In this document: in pieces, positions 22,976 through 33,749 of the stretch
Layout: every line of letters starts with the position of its first letter
Position numbering within the stretch: the stretch's first letter is position 1
NCBI RefSeq assembly: GCF_030272615.1
Contig: NC_081410.1
Coordinates: forward strand, 187,638,119-187,702,118
Direction: 5' to 3'
Source of the DNA: Cryptomeria japonica
Taxonomy: Eukaryota; Streptophyta; Pinopsida; Cupressales; Cupressaceae
DNA length: 64,000 bases
Notes under the pieces: generated by a model
What the model was told of the DNA's origin: nothing
Database searches by the model: none
What the model saw: the letters and a program-made list of their open reading frames with translations, nothing else
Made by a program: the position numbers and the translations under genes

Positions 22976-25900
22976 AAAGAATCTCTTTGAAAATCTCAGC
23001 ACAATAAGGAAATCTAAGAAAAATAACACTGCTAACACACTAAAGTTTGGGTCACTCTTAGTGTGCATGTTCTTCTATTTTTAGAAGTTCTTTCCTTTAG
23101 TCAGTAACATTGTCTAGGAGTTACACCGACTAATCACCCATCAGATAAATGATTTTATCAAACAACTAGGCGATAATTTCAATGAGATAATGGATGACTA
23201 CTTTAGCAAATTTTAGGAAAAGATGCATAACTGGTACAAGATCCCACCTCAACTAGTGGAGAAATATAAGGATACTATATGTTTTGAAGTAGACAATGAC
23301 TACTGCTATGTCAATGCAGTAGAACCCAGAACTCAATCCTTACCGCCTATGGATTATGAGATTGATTTTGATATTTCTCAACAACAGATAGATACCTTTC
23401 TAGCACTTCCAAGGCACTCGAACGAGCTCAGATATGGTACCTATGAAGAGGTAAAAGAGAAGGTAAAAATGAGCATAGTTGTGCCAAAGGCTACCAGAAA
23501 AGCCACTAAAATGATAAAAGTCTTAACTGAGAAATTTGGAGAAGGTTCTACCTCCACACCTACTAAGTCAACAGGTAGGACAAATGATCTACTTTCAATT
23601 GAGGAAGAATCTGAAGCTCAAGAAGCAACAATTACTCTGAGCACCGAGTTGCCAAAGGGCAAAATATTGAAAAGGAAGAAACAAGATACAACTAAGGTAT
23701 CACCGACTCCTCCAGTTAAACGACCTAACACTAGATCATCTACAATGTCACTCGGTAAGAGGCAGAAAAATGTTGAATTGCCTAAGTTTACAAAGACTTA
23801 TAGAAAGTCGACTAGGATATTCATTTTGAATAAGGAGTCAAGTGACATAGAATCTAAAGATGCAAATAAATATCAGATTGTTAAAAGCACAAAGGAAGAT
23901 GTACACAATGTTGACATTTTTTGTGCAAATTTGAAACAATATGGAGTATTTGGGTCATTCAGGTATGTAAAATATGACTCATGGACAGAAGAAGAAAAGC
24001 GGAAAATAGAAGAGTTAGTTGTATGTACACTTCTTAAATTCCAAGTAGTTCCATTGGAAGTAACTGACTTTCTTCCAAAATCGTTATACTCTCATATTGA
24101 TAACCGATGGAAATATGCTATGGACTCGGAGAAGCAGATAAGAAAAAGAGTTTTGGTACATCTCTTTCCAGACATGTCGGTAGATGATATAAGAAAACAC
24201 TTGAAAAACTACCATAAGTTATATTTCATATATATTGTTAGGATGTTTGAGAGTGGTTTCGGGTCCATAGGAATCATAATGCAAATTCTGGATTTTGGAA
24301 GATCTTCCAAATTTTCAGGCCATTTTCGGATCAGGATGACATTGGTGGATTGATGTGAATTTCTGGACTTGGATGATTTTGTATGCTTTCCTCTTCTGGA
24401 ATAGGAGTTCCAAACTTAACCTTTTTTTGACCCAAATTGTTTGCCTTCTGACTTTTCCGGATTTAGAAATGGTCTTCAAGAACGTTCAGTCTTCAGCGTC
24501 TTCGGAGATATTTAGCTTTCAGTGTTTTCCTATGAAGATCCTGCCAAAAATAGATTTTCCCAAATAGTAAGTGTTTCAAAATGTCAAGGTTTGGGCAAAA
24601 TAGGTTAGAAAAGAACTTACTAAAAATAGTAAGTTTGATTTTTGGCAAAATTAGACCAATCCGGGACTCAGCAAATTTTCAAGTAAAGCAAAGGGCCTTG
24701 AAAATGATGAATGGACTCTATCTTGAAGTAGAAAAGGAGACTAAAGAAAAATGGCAAGAGATTTTCCGAATTAAGACTAAAGAACCTCAAGGTGAAGTGG
24801 AAATAGTTGACATCACCAAGAAAGATCCTGCTTCAACTATTAAACTTGATGAGGATGTCATGGACACTGAGGCACAGGATGAAGAAATGATAGAAGGAAA
24901 TGCCTATGCCAAATTTGTATCCAGTGAATCAGTCTTAGAATAGGTTAAGTCCTATCCTCTAGTAACTCAATAAGTGATCACCGAGCAACCTCAAGACACC
25001 AAACAAGGCAAAGAGGATCAAAAGGCTACACAAGGTGAATCCACATCTCAAGCCACAGGCGAGCAAACTTCTCAAGCTCCTGCAAGCACTGAAACTGTTG
25101 CCACTGAGACCCCATGCACAGAATCACCGAAGGATACAACAGAGGCTACATGAACTGACAAAACTATTGCTCCCACCGAGCAACATATCGAGGAAGATCA
25201 AGCCTCCAAAGTCATTATACTCATTCAACCGATGAAGGCATCATCTTCAAATGAGAAGAAAGCAAAGAAGTACAGTTTCAAAATAGATCTATCAAAGCCT
25301 TTCATGCTGCCGAATGTTGACATTTAAAAGCTTAAAGGGAAAGCTCTTATTGAATTTGGTGAGTTGTGCAAAGCCAAAGAAGAACAAGAAAAATAGATAG
25401 CTATTCAGAAGAAGAACCGAGTACTTCAGAAGGTAAAAGCATTAATGATAGACATGCTACCTGAAGCTACCATAAGTAAAGATGCTGCCATCCATATGCA
25501 ACTAGATGAACTACTCACTCAATTAGAAACTTTTGGAGTAGAGGCATCTAAATACCTTAGGAAACTAAAAGAAAAAGAGCTAACTGCAAAGATGATTGAA
25601 GAAGTGCAGAAAGCAGTTGCTATAGGTAAAGTCAAGCTTGTTGGATTCATTGCTGAGTTGTCCCCTCAACTCAAGCACATTCTTTATTTATTCTAGAAAT
25701 TATGTACATTTTCATTCTTTATTAAAGATATCAAGCATAAGACCAAAGTCATTGAGAAGGAGATTACCGATCTCTCCAATAAACTGACTATTGAGCCAAA
25801 TTCTATTCAGAATTTTTATACAAAGCTACAAACTCTTATGGCTTGGTAGTTAGAACTTAGGAATGAAGAGCACCAAATAAGGATGGATATTATGACTCTT

Positions 25901-26120
25901 CAGACATTATTTATTCCCCATCTATCATCAGTCCAAGAGCAGATCAACCGAGCTACTCAACTATCCACACAAGCAGAGGGAAGCACTTTAAATGGTTTGA
26001 TTTCATTGTTAGCTGATATTACAGCTCATAATTCTTTAATGGAAAGTGTCAAAGGTGCACTTACCAATTCTCTCAATGACGTTCACACTAAGTATAAATC
26101 TATTTTTGATCAGTTGCCCC
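22976..26120 (+). pseudogene. Element A ORF2, C-terminal part (novel protein)
   Basis: This continues the protein cut at 15328. Right after the B target duplication the reading NLFENLSTIRK resumes the alignment with B. Then come GSLLVCMFFYF (B: RQLLVGLFFYF), a block ending KYKDTICFEVDNDY (B: KYEDDIYFTIKVDE), and SLYSHIDNRWKYAMDSEKQI with LFPDMSVDD at about 24080-24190 (B: SLYNSLDNKWRIAIEKEQEI). The main open stretch is 23223-24353. A roughly 430-bp segment without a counterpart in B splits the gene near 24.24-24.68 kb. After that RALKM and an acidic, Gln/Thr/Ser-rich region (24700-25240), a coiled coil (25445-25690) and the ending YKSIFDQL (B: FKSIFDKF) are readable through several stops. Unlike B, the linker here is not Glu/Lys-rich. 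Confidence 0.7.
24238..24680 (+). other. Segment in element A ORF2 with no counterpart in element B
   Basis: Between KLYFIY and RALKM the A copy has about 430 bp more than B. It starts near TTGTTAGGATGTTTGAGAG and contains a direct repeat of AATAGTAAGT (about 24563 and 24627). I found no target duplication or known element ends. It may be a small insertion or a divergent spacer. Confidence 0.4.
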
Positions 26121-26150
26121 CACTGAATGGTAACTATTTTTTATGTTTGT

Positions 26151-26387
26151 CAAAAAGGGGTAGTGTACCAAGTATATATAGAGTATCTGAGTGTACAAAT
26201 GAAATTGATAGGGGGAGCATGGACACATCAGGAGGATGCAAAGCATGGACACATCAGGAGGATGCAAATCAAGTTTTGTACAACATATTGATAAGGGGAG
26301 TATGTATTTTGTAAGTATATAGATTTTGTGTTATGACTTTGAAAGGAGTTTTGCCAAACATACCAAACTAATGTCAAAAGGGGAGAT
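26151..26387 (+). promoter_or_regulatory. Multiple polypurine tracts of element A
   Basis: Four purine tracts: AAAAAGGGG (26152), AGGGGGAG (26210), AAGGGGAG (26293) and AAAAGGGGAGAT (26376-26387). The last abuts the 3' LTR. The multiplicity matches elements B, C, D and E. Confidence 0.75.
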
Positions 26388-27575
26388 TGTTACTATTGAC
26401 TAAGTTGTCATTAGTTTTATGTCCAAAGTCATTCTATATACTCTAGTCGGTTAATACTACTGAAATATTTAGTTGGTAAGTACTAAGGGTGTCGGTTACT
26501 GAAGAAAGACTAGTCACCGAGATGATATATACTGAACTGCCTACCGAGTAAATTACCTATATCCACCGAGCAAAAAAGAAGGTATACCGAGTTAATCTGA
26601 ACTGAGTGGAAACATGTTACCAAATTCAATGAACCTGGACACATATGTGGAAACGTGTTACAAGATTCGAGAATAGGGAATCGTTATTACATAGGGAATT
26701 GCAAATAAAGATTTTGTATGATTTTGAGGAAGTTTATCTAATGAAATAATTTCTATGCTTATTCATTCGATAAAATATGTTTGTATAATTGATGTATGAA
26801 CAAGATCACTGCCTTAGAGATCTATATATATAGTATAATTTGAACATCTAAAAAGAGGGATGATGATGAGTTGATAATGAAAATCTTGAGAGAAGATAAG
26901 ATGTGATGATTGAACAGAGGTATTCAGAGGTCACCGAGAAGATTTTCAGAAAATAGTTTAAGGGACAAAGTATACAGAAGAGGTCACCGAGTTAATTTAT
27001 CAATTACCGAGGTATGCTTTGAGCATGGTAATTTCACATTGAGCACATAGAGTCTGCTATAACATTTCTGATGTGAAGTTTTAGATACTTGTAAAGAGTT
27101 TGATTGAATTATTTTGAGTTGTGTTAGAAACCTTTAATAGGGTAAAAGACTCTAACAAGGTCTATAAATTGTAAAGCCTTTAATAAGGTACAACATTTTG
27201 TAAAAGTGTTTGTAAAATCCTTTAGCAAGGTAGATCTAAAAGATCTTGATACTCCTAATGGGGTAAGCTATCAGAAATAGCTAAACACGTAGCTCTAATT
27301 GAGCAACCTTTATTATTGCAGTAGTGAAGTTGTGGGTGCCATCCCCACCATAGTTTTTCTCTCTAACCAAGAGTTTCTGCATAGCTAAAATCTTTGTGTT
27401 ATGGAGTAAAATGTGTATGAATTTTATTTCTGTCATTATGTTTTAGCATTATATGTTATGAGATCAACTATACACAGTTTATGTTTATCAGTAAGATTGT
27501 TTTTGAAGAAAAGTTTTGATGTACTGATTCACCCCTCCCCTCTCAGTACATTAGCTTTCCTTGTTGGACCTAACA
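26388..27575 (+). repeat. 3' LTR of element A
   Basis: It is 1188 bp, starts TGTTACTATTGAC and ends CCTAACA, followed by the target duplication TGAGG (27576-27580). It keeps ACCGAG hexamers that have decayed in the 5' copy and vice versa (for example TACCGAG at about 26543 against TACCAAG at about 11686). TATA-like TATATATATAG is at about 26823, and the dyad run is at about 27130-27262. Confidence 0.92.
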
Positions 27576-27580
27576 TGAGG

Positions 27581-28324
27581 ACCAAAACAATGTCAACTAA
27601 GACATAGTCTAGGCCGAAATCAAATCCTCAAACATGCAACACCAACAAGAATCATGCATCAATCATCTACAACATGGTACAACCACCAAGAATGTCACAT
27701 AACACGAAGAACACCATAGAATCAAGAAAATGATCAACAATGCGCATAGCAATCAATGCAAACCATTAACATAGATATAAAATGATCTAGAAACATCCAC
27801 AAACAATGTGAATCACCACAACAATAACCGTAACAACACCATTTACTAGAATCATCATCATCATCATCATCATTATACCAAACGTCAAGAACATCAACTC
27901 AAATGACTATCAAATTGAAAGATTCACTTGCAGACTTCCAAATCATGAACCATTTGAATTGAGGGCACACCTGAACATCCAAAATACTCTACCAAATCTA
28001 CAAACCAATATATTGCAATTCTAGAGGAATGTGGAGCACAAACTAGAATACCAAATAACACTAACAACTGAATATCAACCATAATACCAGATCACACAAA
28101 TTGATCAAAACATCATGTGGACCACTTAAACTTCTGCTAAATCAACTACAGATAAGCATCTCAAAACCCATTAAACCACAATAGCTCATCTACAACATAG
28201 TGACTAAACCAACTCACATAATCTGACTACAACACTGGAACACACAAAAGAATATGTTGACATCAATGACAAAACATTATTCTAGCAAACTTCTTAGCAA
28301 TATCTAATAGACACCACAATTAAT
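27581..28324 (-). repeat. Element F 5' LTR, fragment 2
   Basis: Non-coding sequence that continues F after the A insertion: TGAGG then ACCAAAAC. Near the end the minus strand reads TTTTGTCATTGATGTCAACA, the phrase found close to the LTR start in element D, so the true LTR start should be near. The segment is cut at 28324 by element C (target duplication TTAAT, 28320-28324). No gene is seen in these 740 bp. Confidence 0.6.
27851..27873. repeat. (ATC)n microsatellite
   Basis: About seven ATC trinucleotides inside the element F LTR fragment. Confidence 0.85.
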
Positions 28325-28413
28325 TGTTGGCATTATGGGAATTGGTATGAAGACCTGATGACATTGTATGTTGTCATTGATGTCAATATATTGAAGTTTG
28401 CATCAGGCAAGTG

Positions 28414-28580
28414 AACCGGTATGCTTGTGAACTGGTATATGTGTGAAGGAGAACCAGTATGCTTGTGAACTGGTATATGTGTGAAGGAGAACCAGTACGC
28501 TTGTGAACTGGTACATGTGTGAAGGAGATCTGGTATATGGGTTAAGAAGAACTGGTATGTTGAGATATGAACTGGCACAT
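28414..28580 (+). promoter_or_regulatory. Array of AACCGGTAT-type palindromic sites in the U3 of element C
   Basis: Nine sites of the form AAC(C/T)GGTAT or close variants occur at 16- to 22-bp steps, embedded in alternating spacers ATGCTTGTG and ATGTGTGAAGGAG. The 3' LTR has the matching array at 33839-34006, where different sites keep the CG. The position upstream of the TATA-like motif suggests an enhancer. Palindrome-rich U3 regions are known from Sireviruses. Confidence 0.65.
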
Positions 28581-29194
28581 GGAATGTGATATGACTACCA
28601 GTTGGTAGTCTCAGCTTCAGGGTTTCCGGTTGAAGTGCTCCAAGCCTATGTGACTCAATCGATGACATTGTATGAAGAATAGATTGTGTTGCCACATCAG
28701 TCTTGTCCGCGTGAAGGATCTTGCATGTAGGAGATTGCTCCTATCTACCTAGGGAATGTGCAAAGTCTATAAATGATGAAAATGTGTGATGGGTTATCAG
28801 CCGCCATGAAAATGGTGGAGAACGAATGATGGAGAATGTCCTGAGATCGGTTCAAGACTATTGCATTTAATGCAATATGCTCAATGGTTAGGATTGAACC
28901 ATTTGAATTGCTCAACCTAAGATGTTTAGGGTTTAGGGTTTATGCTACCGACCTACCTGTTTCCTATAAGGTCGAGGTTGTGTTTTTGTCTGAGGTTGTT
29001 GGCAAAAAGTTGTGTGTGTGTATCCAAGAGAAGGGATACATGATTCTTGCCAGACCAGAGGAGAGAAGTGATATCTGCAGAGTGTAAGTGCAGAAGGTGA
29101 AGAGGAGCTAAAGCAGATCTGCATTGCCATTGAGTGCTATTACCATATCATTTTAATACCTCTTGATCTCTAACCACTTCAACAGTTGGGAAAT

Positions 29195-29428
29195 CCCTTA
29201 ATAGGGTAGCTTTAACCAACTTATTGTAAATCCTTTAATAGGGTGACTCAAAACTATTGAGTTCTTGAATTCCTCTAACAAGGTAACCTTTAACAGGGTT
29301 CAACCCTTAATTGGGTATTATAGCCATCCCTTAACTGGGTGATCCCTAATAGGATTGGTTCCTAACAGAACCCATTGTATCAGTCTTTAACTGGACAAGG
29401 CTCCTAATAGAGCAGACTTCTAAAGAGT
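29195..29428 (+). promoter_or_regulatory. Array of short dyad-symmetric units in the LTR of element C
   Basis: About ten imperfect palindromes of 10-14 bp follow at roughly 20- to 30-bp steps: CCCTTAATAGGG, CCTTTAATAGGG, CCTCTAACAAGG, CCTTTAACAGGG, CCCTTAATTGGG, CCCTTAACTGGG, then weaker ones ending with GCTCCTAATAGAGC. Each could fold as a small stem with a TAA-containing loop or bind a dimeric protein. The same type occurs in the LTRs of A and B. Function unknown. Confidence 0.6.
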
Positions 29429-29857
29429 TCAAAAATAGCTTGTGGGTATTCATCCCCACCATGGTTTTTTATAGTTGGGTTTCCATGTGAAAAATATGTG
29501 TGTCATGTGTGATGCTTCTTTCATGTGATACTTTGTTATTTTCTATCAATCAGTGAATCATGATTGTGTTGGCAAGCTATTATATTTCTGATGATAGATT
29601 ACCTATTCATGCATAAGGGTGAAATGGAAGTGTAGGATTGTGTTGAGTGGAAAGCTAAGTGAGTAACCGGTTAATGCTTGTCTCAGTCATTCTTAGCTTT
29701 ACCGGTTGTACTCTATTACAAACCGATGTCACTATTTGCCAATCATTTGTAGTGCTTACTGTCTAACCGGTTTTAGATAAATGTTTTTGTCTGTACTAAT
29801 TCACCACCCCCCCCCTCAGTACCAGTTTGGTACTATCCATTCATCATTGAGTTATCA

Positions 29858-29870
29858 ATTGGTATCAAAG
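29858..29870 (+). promoter_or_regulatory. Primer-binding site of element C
   Basis: ATTGGTATCAAAG follows the LTR directly; tRNA-Met type with G to A at the twelfth base compared with element D. Confidence 0.85.
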
Positions 29871-29929
29871 AAAACTTCCAGGTCCTCTATGTTGTAAGCT
29901 TAACTGCTTGAGGGAAAGATCCTATTGAA

Positions 29930-32900
29930 ATGAAGAAGAGGGAAGGTCCAAAGTTCAATAGGGATAATTTCAAAATATGGAAGGATAGAATGAAGATCTA
30001 TATTAAAAGCATGGGTTCTCAACACTGGAGCTATGTCGAGAACACTTATGTTGTCCCTACCGGTACTCTCACTGATGACCAAAAGAGAGAGATGCAAGAG
30101 AATGGCAAGTCATGGAAGCCCTAATCAGTAGTTTATCTGACATTGAGTTTATTGATGTCCAAGATAAAGTAAGTCCCAAAGAAGTATGGGATACTCTTGA
30201 AAATATCTATGGTGGAGATGAGCATGTAAAACAGGATAAAGAAGAAAGCCTTAGGGGTAAGTTTGAATACATGCAGATGGTTGAAGGAGAGACCATTCAA
30301 CAATATGGAATAAGAATCAAAACCATTTTTGGAGACATCAAGAGTGTAGGAGGCAAAATAGAGGACTCCACTGTTGTAAGAAAAGTCTTGAGATCCTTAT
30401 TACTAGTCTATGCAATAAGGGTTGTAGTTATTCAGGAGTTGAGATCAATAGACAAGACTAAGGTATCCCTAGACTCCATCATTGCAAAGTTGACTGCTTA
30501 TGAATTAAACAGTTTTGATGGTAGTGTGCAAAAGACTGAATTAGCTTTTAGAGCATCAGCTGCACCATCTAGAAAAGGCAAAGAAGCATGCACCAGTGCT
30601 GAACCAAGACAGAGCAGAGAAATGGATGATGAGGAGATTCTAATGGAGTTTGAAGCTCTTCTTGCTAGGAAACTTCCTAAAGGAACCACTAAATACAGAG
30701 GTAAGCTCCCTTTGAAATGCTTTTCTTGTAACCAGATAGGACATATTGCTATAAATTGTCCTAATGGTGACAACAAGGACAAATCAGAAAGGTTCAAGAA
30801 ATTCAAAGGAGAAAACCAGAGAAACTATTTTGTGGCAGTTGATGAAGGTGTCACAGATGAGGAATCAGAAGATGAAGAAAATGAAGATATTGTGTTTTTT
30901 GCTATCAAGGAAGATGTGTCAGACAAGAAGGCTCTTGTGTCCCACTTTGATAATTCCAATGAGTGGATTATTGACAATGGTTGTTCTCACCATATGACTA
31001 GTGACCAAAGTAAGTTTCTATCCTTGGAAGAGTATGATGGTGGTGTGGTTTGCTTTGGTAATGATGCACCATGTATGGTCAAGGGAAGAGGGTCCATCTC
31101 TCTGAATGGAAAGAGTAGTGCTGACAATGTGTATTGGGTTGATGGTCTCAGACACAACCTTCTGAGTGTTTCCCAGCTGAATGATAGTGGTCTCATTCTG
31201 GAATTCAAAAATGGAGTGTGTAGAATCAAAGGAAAGAATAGTGAATTGGTGGCCACCGACATGCAGACCAAAGGTAACCTATTTTAGCTGAATGCAAATA
31301 TCAGTACATGTCTTATGGCCAAGTTCGATGACAACTGGATATGGCATAGGAGACTCTATCATGTAAACTTTAATAACATTGTGAAGGCCAGTAAGATCAA
31401 GGCAGTTAGAGGGTTGTCGGTGCTAAGAAAACCGGAAAATACCTTGTGCAGAGAGTGTCAACTGGGGAAAATGTCTTCCTCAAACTTTAAAGGTAAACCT
31501 TTCACTGCTGACAATTTACTTGATCTTGTGCATACTGATTTGTGTGGTCCTATGAAAACTAGGAGTGTGCAGGGTGATAGGTACTTCATGATTCTCATTG
31601 ATGACTGCTCAAGAATGATGTGGGTCACATTCTTGAAAGATAAGTCTAAAGCTTTTGAAAAGTTTAAAGCTTTTAGAGCATTAGTGGAGGAGGAAATCGG
31701 TAAAAGGATCAAGTTCCTTAGAACTGACCAAGGAGGGGAATTCACTTCTAATGAATTCAACAAGTACTGTAAAGAATATGGCATCAAGAGGCAACTGTCT
31801 GCCCCTCAAACTCCACAACAGAATGGCTTAGCAGAGAGGAATAACTGGACTATGGTTGAAGTAGCAAGAACAATGCTGATAAAAGGAAAGGTTGCTCACA
31901 CCTTTTGGAGAGAAGCGGTGAGCACTGTAGTCTACATAATGAACCAGGTACTCATCAAGAAAGGTAAGGATAAAACTCCTTATGAGTATTGGACCAATAA
32001 GACACCTGTGGTTAGCTACTTTAGAATGTTTGGTAGCAAATGTTACATCAAGAGGAGCAAACACCAGAGCAAATTTGATGCGAAATGTGATGAGGGAATA
32101 TTCCTAGGGTATTCCACCAAGAGCAAAGCTCTCAAGTGTTACAATAATAGGACTTGGAGAATTATGGAAAGCATCAATGTGAGAGTTGATGAAACCTCTG
32201 AGAAAACTAAGGAAACTGGTAGAGAGCAAGCGGTAAATGAACCGGTTGTCAGTCAACCAAGTACCAGTAATAGTGTTCCTACACCGGTAGATGTAGATGT
32301 TGATACTGATGAAGAAGAGGATGAAGAAGAAAAGAAAAAGGAACTTGTTAAGACCATTCCTCAGTATGTCAAGCTGAATCATGATCCTAAACAAATCATA
32401 GGAGATAAGGATGCAGGAATGAATGTTTGCACTCCTAGAGCATGGTATGAATGTCTGCACTCCCATCTTGTGAAGATTGGATTTGAGAGAACAAGTGAAG
32501 ATAGCAATATCTACTTGAAATCAAAAGAAGATCAGATTCTGATATGTGAGGTATTTTTTGATGATATAATCTTTGGTGGAGATGACAAGATGAGTCATGA
32601 CTTTGCAGATGAAATGAAGAAAGAATTTGAAATGTCACTCATAGGGGAGATTAAGTTCTTCATTAGATTGCAGATTCAATAGATGAAAGATGGAATCTTT
32701 ATCACTCAGTCCAAGTATGTCAAAGAAGTGTTGAAGACCTTTGGCATGGAATATAGTAAACCGGTTGGTATACTAATGGTGACCGGTTGTAAACTATCCA
32801 AAGAGGATGACTCAGCCTTCATTGATGAGAAAGAATACCGATCAATGATTGGTAAGCTGCATTATGTAGTGCACAACAAATTGGATATTGCACATGCAGT

Positions 32901-33507
32901 TGGCATTACTGCAAGGTTCTAGAAAAGCCCAAGAGAATCCCACTTGGTTGCAGTTAAGTGGATCCTTAGATATCTAAAAGGAACTATTGACTATGGATTT
33001 TGGTATCCATATAGCAATGATTTCAACTTAAAAGTATTCATAGATGCTGATTGGGCAGGTAATGTCGATGACTGGAAGAGCATAACCGGTGGTGCATTCT
33101 TTCTCAGTGGTAGACTAGTCTCATGGATGAGTAAGAAGTAGAGCTGTATCTCTCAGTCTATAGCAGAAGCAAAGTATGTTGCAGCTTTCATGAACTACAC
33201 TCAGACAATATGGATGAAGCATGTACTAAATGGCTTCAAAGTTCCTATCTCTGGACCGGTAAGCATATTTTGTGATAACACAAGTGCTATCAATATTTCT
33301 AAAAATCTGGTTTTGCATTCTAGAACCAAACACTTTGAGCTTAGATATCATTTCTTGAGGGAAAAGGTTCAAAACAAAGAGATTGCACTGGAACATATTT
33401 CCAGCAAGGAGCAGTTAGTAGACATATTCACCAAGCCTCTCCCAAAGGCTACATTTACCCACTTAAGAGGTGAATTAGGGGTATTGCCCCTTCAGGAAGT
33501 GAACTAA
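29930..33507 (+). pseudogene. Element C gag-pol polyprotein (pseudogene with RT deletion)
   Basis: Gag starts MKKREGPKFNRDNFKIWKDR at 29930. A frameshift near 30115 leads into one frame that continues to 33507 with stops at 31285, 32680, 32920 and 33139. Readable domains: UBN2-type Gag, the intact knuckle CFSCNQIGHIAINC (30717-30760), and protease WIIDNGCSHHMTS, where the catalytic DSG is DNG. Then the pre-integrase HH motif (WHRRLYHVNF) and integrase with all three acidic residues in place: HTDLCGP, LRTDQGGEF and NGLAERN. RT lacks its first ~150 residues, including the first catalytic Asp: sequence jumps from KQIIGDKDAG to CTPRAWYECL, but VFFDDIIFGGDD remains. RNase H keeps FIDADWAGN and the C-terminal KHFELRYHFLREKV block. 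Loss of protease and RT activity is expected; integrase and Gag residues look intact. Confidence 0.9.
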
Positions 33508-33584
33508 GGTATGTGCTCCACATCAGTCAAGTATTTCATTGTCAAATATTTTCAGAATTGATGTGTTGAAGGATGCTACTCCTC

Positions 33585-33749
33585 AGGGGGAGCAACATAA
33601 TGTATCAGGGAAGCTTGTGCCTCCACATTAGCATTGTTGTCAGAGGGGGAGAAGATGTGAAGTGGAGACGATATCTGTAGAAATTGGGGGAGAAGATGTG
33701 AAGCGGAGAGATATCTTTGTATATTGCCATCAATGCCAAAGGGGGAGAT
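33585..33749 (+). promoter_or_regulatory. Multiple polypurine tracts of element C
   Basis: Four tracts: CAGGGGGAG (33584), AGAGGGGGAGAAG (33642), TTGGGGGAGAAG (33684) and AAAGGGGGAGAT (33738-33749). The last adjoins the 3' LTR. Confidence 0.85.

Larger units (their letters stand above)
11528..27575 (+). mobile_element. Element A: non-autonomous LTR retroelement encoding a multi-zinc-knuckle Gag-like protein and a novel large protein
   Basis: Complete LTRs (11528-12717 and 26388-27575), PBS, multiple PPTs and a 5-bp target duplication delimit a 16-kb element. About 7.6 kb of that is the nested element B, so A itself is about 8.4 kb. Between PBS and PPT I find a coiled-coil plus CCHC protein and a second long protein, but no protease, integrase, RT or RNase H motif. 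The PBS and purine-tract organisation match the neighbouring Copia elements, so mobilisation in trans by Copia enzymes is the likeliest route. Two diverged elements with the same two genes (A and B) argue against a one-off deletion derivative. Confidence 0.85.
28325..29857 (+). repeat. 5' LTR of element C
   Basis: It is 1533 bp, TGTTGGCATT to GAGTTATCA, with a close copy at 33750-35279. It contains an ACCGGT-type array near its start, a TATAAAT at 28768-28774 (TGTAAAT in the 3' copy), the dyad array at 29195-29428, a GGTTTTTTATAGTTGGG/CCATGTG box at about 29465 and the CACC...CTCAG box at about 29796-29820. Confidence 0.93.

Noticed and set aside
28333-28695. 120-codon minus-strand frame with HIP and YQF repeats (copy at 33758-34093)
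   Set aside because: It is the reverse reading of the ACCGGT array of the element C LTR and occurs in both LTRs only because they are duplicates.
31315-32682. Intact Copia polyprotein in element C
   Set aside because: The open frame joins integrase directly to the second half of RT; the first catalytic Asp region is missing, so the long frame is a deletion product.
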